From Terana coerulea (Eukaryota > Basidiomycota > Agaricomycetes > Polyporales > Phanerochaetaceae): 10,743 nt of DNA. The notes under the pieces are model-generated. The model did no database searches and was not told where the DNA came from. It worked only from the letters and a program-made list of their open reading frames with translations. Below are positions 7,377 to 10,743 of this stretch, in pieces. The stretch lies in contig JAKOGH010001044.1 in the NCBI GenBank assembly GCA_024811115.1, positions 1 to 10,743 on the forward strand. The letters run 5' to 3'. Every line of letters starts with the position of its first letter. Positions within the stretch are counted from its first letter, which is position 1. The position numbers and the translations under genes were made by a program.

Positions 7377-8064
7377 TTACAGCACCATCGATGCGCCAGC
7401 AACAATGCTGCCAACGAAGGCAGCAAAGCCGACAAGCGCGCTCGACGACGGCGCGCCGAGGCCCATCGCCGCGTTCTTGTCCTTGTCGGATGCGTCCGTC
7501 GAGCTGGACGATGCGCTCGAGGAGCTCGAGGTGGCGGAGGACGACGGCGGGGCGGTGACGACGGTGAAGACGTGGCCGACGAACGAGGTCGTGATGCCGG
7601 ACTGAGTCTGTGTGCCCGTCGCGAGCGTGACGACGGGGCCGCCGACGGAGGTGACCTCGACGAGGGGCACGCCGTTCGATGTGATGATCGTCGCGTACGC
7701 GGACGCCGTCTGTGTGCCGAGGATGTGGGTCGCGTCGGTGTAGACGGAGGACGCTGCAGTGGCTGCGCGTCAGCATGAACCAACGCATGCGCACGGCGCA
7801 AAGGGACATACCGGTGGCTTCGACGAGCGCGGACTCGACGATGGAAGAGGCGGCGTGTGCAGCGGAGCCAATGGCTGAGGTGGCGTGGTTGAAGACGGAC
7901 CCGACGTCGGAGGTGATGGCGTCGAACACTGCACGCCGCATCGTCAACACTCCCCATTATCCACGATAGCAAAGAAAAGCCACTCACATCCGGGTGCGGG
8001 CGCAGCGTTAACGACTGCGAGGAGCAGCAGCAAGAGCGAGGACGACGGCGGCCTTGGAGAACAT
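7377..8064 (-). CDS. Small secreted serine-rich protein, probably GPI-anchored
   Basis: No named family recognised. Three exons (8064-7988, 7928-7812, 7753-7377) encode about 189 residues. The start ATG has the context ACAAGATG and follows a TATA box and a CT-rich leader. The N-terminus reads MFSKAAVV and then a leucine/alanine-rich core ending in AVVNAAPAPG, a classic secretion signal with cleavage near Ala-Ala-Pro. Exon 2 is an Ala/Ser-rich helix-like segment (FDAITSDVGSVFNHATSAIG). Exon 3 has Thr/Val strands (EVTSVGGPVVTLATGTQTQ), a serine run (about residues 134-150, SSSATSSSSSASSSSTDAS), a charged DKDKN, and a C-terminal hydrophobic tail (ALVGFAAFVGSIVAGASMVL) with no charged end, typical of GPI transfer. 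It likely resides on the cell wall or plasma membrane. One base is out of frame inside the signal peptide (between about 8041 and 8020): the ATG frame meets TAA at 8010-8008, while the frame that matches the first splice phase encodes LLAVVNAAPAPG. The exon sum of 571 nt is one base over a multiple of three. Confidence 0.8.
7754..7811 (-). other. Intron 2 of the GPI-protein gene (58 nt)
   Basis: Donor GTATGT, branch ATGCTGACG, acceptor CTGCAG. It joins ...EAT to ASSVYTD in phase 1. A nearer alternative acceptor (GCGCAG) would break the frame. Confidence 0.85.
7929..7987 (-). other. Intron 1 of the GPI-protein gene (59 nt)
   Basis: Donor GTGAGTG, branch GTTGACG, acceptor GTGCAG. It joins PAPG to LFDAITSD in phase 1 (T|TG). 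The phase fits only the frame that encodes AVVNAAPAPG, not the frame of the ATG, which locates the indel upstream of the intron. Confidence 0.85.
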
Positions 8065-8239
8065 CTTGTCTTGTTTGGTGAATATACGTTGATTCGTTCA
8101 AAAAAGTCGTTAAAGGCAAAGAGAACAGGCGTATAGCACCGGGCTAGTACGTCGAGAAGAATAGAGAAATAAAGGAAAGCGACGAAACCCGCGAAAGTGA
8201 AGATGAGGGTTGGGTTCCGTCCATCGTCGCCAGCTCGGG

Positions 8240-8250
8240 CTTATATATCA
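8240..8250 (-). promoter_or_regulatory. TATA box of the GPI-protein gene
   Basis: The minus strand reads TGATATATAAG, about 176 nt upstream of the ATG at 8064. A pyrimidine-rich stretch (CGCTTTCCTTTATTTCTC and neighbours, about 8165-8185) follows, as is usual around fungal transcription starts. Confidence 0.6.
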
Positions 8251-8440
8251 GGGAGGCAGAGGCATTACGTGGGCCCTGATGCGAGACGAGCACCGCCTCG
8301 CGCGTCGGGAGTGCGCAAGAATCAGCCCCATGAGCACATGCTGTGCGCTGCACGGCAACCGCTTGCAGGCGCCCCAGATGAGACATCAAAACACCGGAGG
8401 CTGACGGTACGCGTTGGCAGCTTCCTTCATATATGTCGTG

Positions 8441-8475
8441 TGCCCGCGGTGACGCGATCCAGTGACCGCGGGGCA
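8441..8475. promoter_or_regulatory. Dyad with two CCGCGG cores upstream of the GPI-protein gene
   Basis: The plus strand has TGCCCGCGGTGAC, an 8-9 nt spacer, and GTGACCGCGGGGCA. The arms are near-perfect reverse complements, with CCGCGG at 8444-8449 and 8466-8471. It lies about 200 bp upstream of the TATA box. CGG/CCG triplets in dyads are typical targets of Zn2Cys6 fungal regulators, but no factor can be assigned. Confidence 0.4.
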
Positions 8476-9554
8476 GCAAAGCGTCGTCCCGGCATTGCCT
8501 GCGCCACAAAAAGCGTTGCCCGCAGGCGTCGCGCAGAGCTGTTGACGAAGGGAGCATGATGCCAGAGCAAGCACTGGTCAGAGCCGGTGCTGGAGGCGAC
8601 GTGTACAGTCGGCCAAAATCGCTCGCCTTGAAATACCTGAAACAGGAGGTGCATCTGGGGCCATCGCGTCTGTTGATGATGCTCCCAGCCCACTTGTCAA
8701 CAGATGCGCATATCAATTGATCGTCCCAGTAAACGCACCTCGAGTTGCCTGTGTTGCAGCATCCTCGCAGCCCCAGGCCCTCCAGACGAGCGTTTCACCG
8801 ACCTGGAGTCAAGATCGGGTCAAGACGAGCTGATGGTCCAATACCCTTGCCCGCGCCAAACCCTAAATCAATCTAATAAAGCCAGTCAGCAGCTAGACAT
8901 CACAACACTTACCGTTTACCGACACACTGCAAAGAAATCAGAGGATCGTTGTATACGGCGGCTTCACTAGCAATAATATGTATTCTATCGACGAGCACCA
9001 TCCAGCACGAATGCCAAACGATTAGCAGGTATGTCTAAGAGTAGGGATGGACGTATGTATGCGAACAGCACTAGAGTGTACGTGTGGTAACGGTCAGGGT
9101 GGGTGTTGTACGGCGTATCAAGAGTCAAGAGGGTCGTGATCAATGTGCAGGGGCGATTAGTCCGAGTGGGATGGGGTGTACTGTTCCGTGGGATGAGATG
9201 GTGATGACGAGGACACTGATGCTGCGGGGGCGATAGAGAGGCGGGAGACCAAGAAGAGGAAACTGGTATAATGAGAGTCATGCAGACGTCGTTGTCGTAG
9301 CACTGCGTACGTGGCTCCGGCAGGTAGAGATGCGGGGTATGAGCGAGCGGGCGAGTATCTGCGCGTCCGAGGACGACGGGAACAGGCGGTGATAGATACA
9401 GTGGGGGTGGTGATGAGCTGGCGAGCACGCAATGCGAATCGATGTACTTATGATACAGTGGGAATGAAACGTGATTTTCGTGAAGATCCGAGCCTGGTAT
9501 GTGGAGGCATTTTGAGGCGGCACCTGGGCCTGGGTAGACGACGGCTAACGCGCC

Positions 9555-10659
9555 TTAGAGAGCAGAGGCGCGGAAGGCCTGGACGGAAGGCGCGACGTTG
9601 AGTTGCACGCCGCGCATGGCGCACGCGATCGTAAGCGCGGGCAGCTGTGCATGGCGCATCGCATCGACCCCGCGGCAGAGCGTGATTCTCCGCAAGGCCT
9701 CGCTAGTCTTCGCCGCGTCGAGCAGGGGCTTGAGGTCCGTGTCCATATTGACGGCGCACGCGAAGTGTTCGAGCGCAGGTGGGAGGGCGAGGCGCGCGGG
9801 TGCCGCGACCCACAGGCTCTCGAGACGCAGCCGGCGGAGGCGCGTACAGGCAGCGAGCGCGTCGGCGCATTCAGGTGGAGCGCAGCTTGGCAGAGAGAGC
9901 TCCTCCAGCGTCGATCCGTGTGTCGAGAGAATGTGCTCGAGGAGCTCGCACGATGGCGCGCGTTGGAGGTCCACAGCGCGGAGCGTGTCCATCGAGCCCT
10001 GGAGCAGCCACTGGACGAACTCGGGCGTGGGCGACGTCTGGAAGCGCATCGTGAGGCTGTTGAGCTCACACGGGACGGGAACGACCGCGGGCAGGGAGAG
10101 CACAGGTGTGGTGCCGCCGATGGACAGGGACGTGATGAACGGGAAGGCTTGGAGAAGCTGCGCCAGTGCGTGTGCGTCGCTGGACCAGTTGTCGAAGTGC
10201 AGGCGTGCGATGCGCGGGCCGGCTTGCAGCGCAAGCAGAGTCGCGTCGTCGAACAGCGGCGCGGACGCTTTTGCGGCGGGAGCACCGGCGCCATAGACCG
10301 CGAGGCGAAGCTCCCGCGAGGTTGGGGCATTGCAGGACGGTGTGTGCGAACGCGCCTTGCGTGATGCCGCGCGGCTGCTTCGTGTCGATAACACATCGCA
10401 GCGCCTGGACGGTGTCGCGGAGCATGCGGCTGCGTGGCGTGTGTGCGGAGATGGCGGCCGTGAAGCCCTCGAGGCGGGCTCGGTGCTCAGCTTGACGTTG
10501 CGGAAGAGGATCTGCTGCGTCATCGCGGACCAGTTCTTGCAGACGAGGGCGCACGGGACGATGGCCGCGTTGTCTTCTGCGTGCGCGGCTTCGAGGATCT
10601 TGACGATGAGTTCGGAGGGAGGCGTGGTGAGGTTGAGGTTGAAGCAAAAACGGTGTCAT
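9555..10659 (-). CDS. F-box/LRR protein gene E, frameshifted at three places
   Basis: Predicted SCF substrate receptor of about 367 residues, of a different F-box subtype from A-C. The ATG at 10659 (MTPF...) leads, after one base too many in a T5 run (10646-10650), into CFNLNLTTPPSELIVKILEA and the rest of the F-box, CALVCKNWSAMTQQILFRNV (about residues 12-55). The frame then shifts at about 10474-10486. In the shifted frame it reads LEGFTAAISAHTPRSRMLRD and VLQCPNL, then shifts back at CTCGCGGGAG (10311-10320) into RELRLAVYGAG. Leucine-rich strands follow (ITSLSIGG, LNSLTMRF, TLEELSLPSC, RLRRLRLESLWV), ending with TAA at 9557-9555. The segment between the last two shifts is low-complexity Arg/Ser-rich in the unshifted frame, which shows the shift is real. 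No intron signals explain the breaks. The gene is GC-rich throughout. Family assignment is strong, the exact start moderate. Confidence 0.8.
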
Positions 10660-10743
10660 TACGAGGCGAGGTGCTTGTTGCGACCTCGTCGCGTTCAACT
10701 GGCTGTATGCGTCAGAAGATTGCGTCTTGCTGCACGTCGACGC
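10660..10743 (-). other. 5' flank of gene E
   Basis: Only 84 bp are available upstream of the proposed start. The minus strand reads without a stop into the ATG in its frame, and no TATA box is visible. An upstream exon beyond the window cannot be excluded, but no acceptor AG lies between the TGA at 10658-10656 in the F-box frame and the F-box itself. Confidence 0.35.

Larger units (their letters stand above)
8065..9554. other. Intergenic region, promoter of the GPI-protein gene and 3' flank of gene E
   Basis: About 1.5 kb without a supported gene. The proximal part (8065-8500) holds the TATA box and the dyad of the GPI-protein gene. The rest shows no family-like protein in any frame. The longest minus frame (8985-9428) begins with GTG, is rich in Pro, Ser and Thr and has no recognisable motif. 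The 3' end of gene E, including its untranslated part, should lie in 9300-9554. Confidence 0.5.

Noticed and set aside
7295..8119. Minus-strand frame of 274 codons across the GPI-protein gene
   Set aside because: It reads through both introns and gives Arg/Ser/Pro-rich low-complexity protein. The spliced model uses clear donor, branch and acceptor sites.
8985..9428. Minus-strand frame of 147 codons
   Set aside because: Starts with GTG, is rich in Pro/Ser/Thr/His without any motif, and has no splice or promoter support.
9603..10364. Plus-strand frame of 253 codons
   Set aside because: Antisense of gene E, caused by GC-rich third positions. The minus strand has the F-box and leucine-rich pattern.
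1..10743. tRNA or rRNA genes, CRISPR arrays, bacterial-type operons
   Set aside because: No cloverleaf with the conserved T-loop bases, no rRNA-like blocks and no regularly spaced repeats were seen. The introns show a eukaryotic genome.

Overview
The window looks like nuclear DNA of a basidiomycete, most likely an Agaricomycete mushroom or polypore. The grounds are short introns of about 50-65 nt (GTGAGT or GTATGT donors, CTGAC-type branch sites, NAG acceptors), large F-box proteins of the type expanded in that group, and a small serine-rich secreted protein with a GPI-type tail. The species cannot be named from the sequence. All five genes recognised read on the minus strand, so the leftmost gene is the most downstream.

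Layout from left to right. Positions 1-1672 hold a divergent F-box/leucine-rich gene (A), cut by the left edge and carrying a stop codon inside its F-box. Positions 2330-4080 (B) and 5157-6923 (C) hold two close tandem F-box paralogues with the same two-exon structure, the same acidic first exon and related promoters. Between them, at 4287-5020, is a 734-bp inverted-repeat element with two arms of about 362 bp, no coding capacity and TA on both sides. Positions 7377-8064 hold a three-exon gene for a secreted, probably GPI-anchored protein, with a clear TATA box at about 8240-8250. A 1.5-kb intergenic stretch follows, then a second type of F-box/LRR gene (E, 9555-10659) near the right edge.

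The F-box proteins are expected to act as substrate receptors of SCF ubiquitin ligases. Their targets are unknown, and no pathway links them to the GPI protein. The most important observation is that every gene contains at least one reading-frame break, although protein similarity, splice sites and stop codons are otherwise well kept. I count about 13 indel-type breaks plus one in-frame stop, several of them in homopolymers or short tandem repeats. This is either a decayed F-box cluster or, more likely for many of the sites, an uncorrected indel-rich assembly. I see no convincing evidence of a new multi-gene system. The points worth following are the F-box tandem array, the foldback element between B and C, and upstream ORFs shared by B and C.
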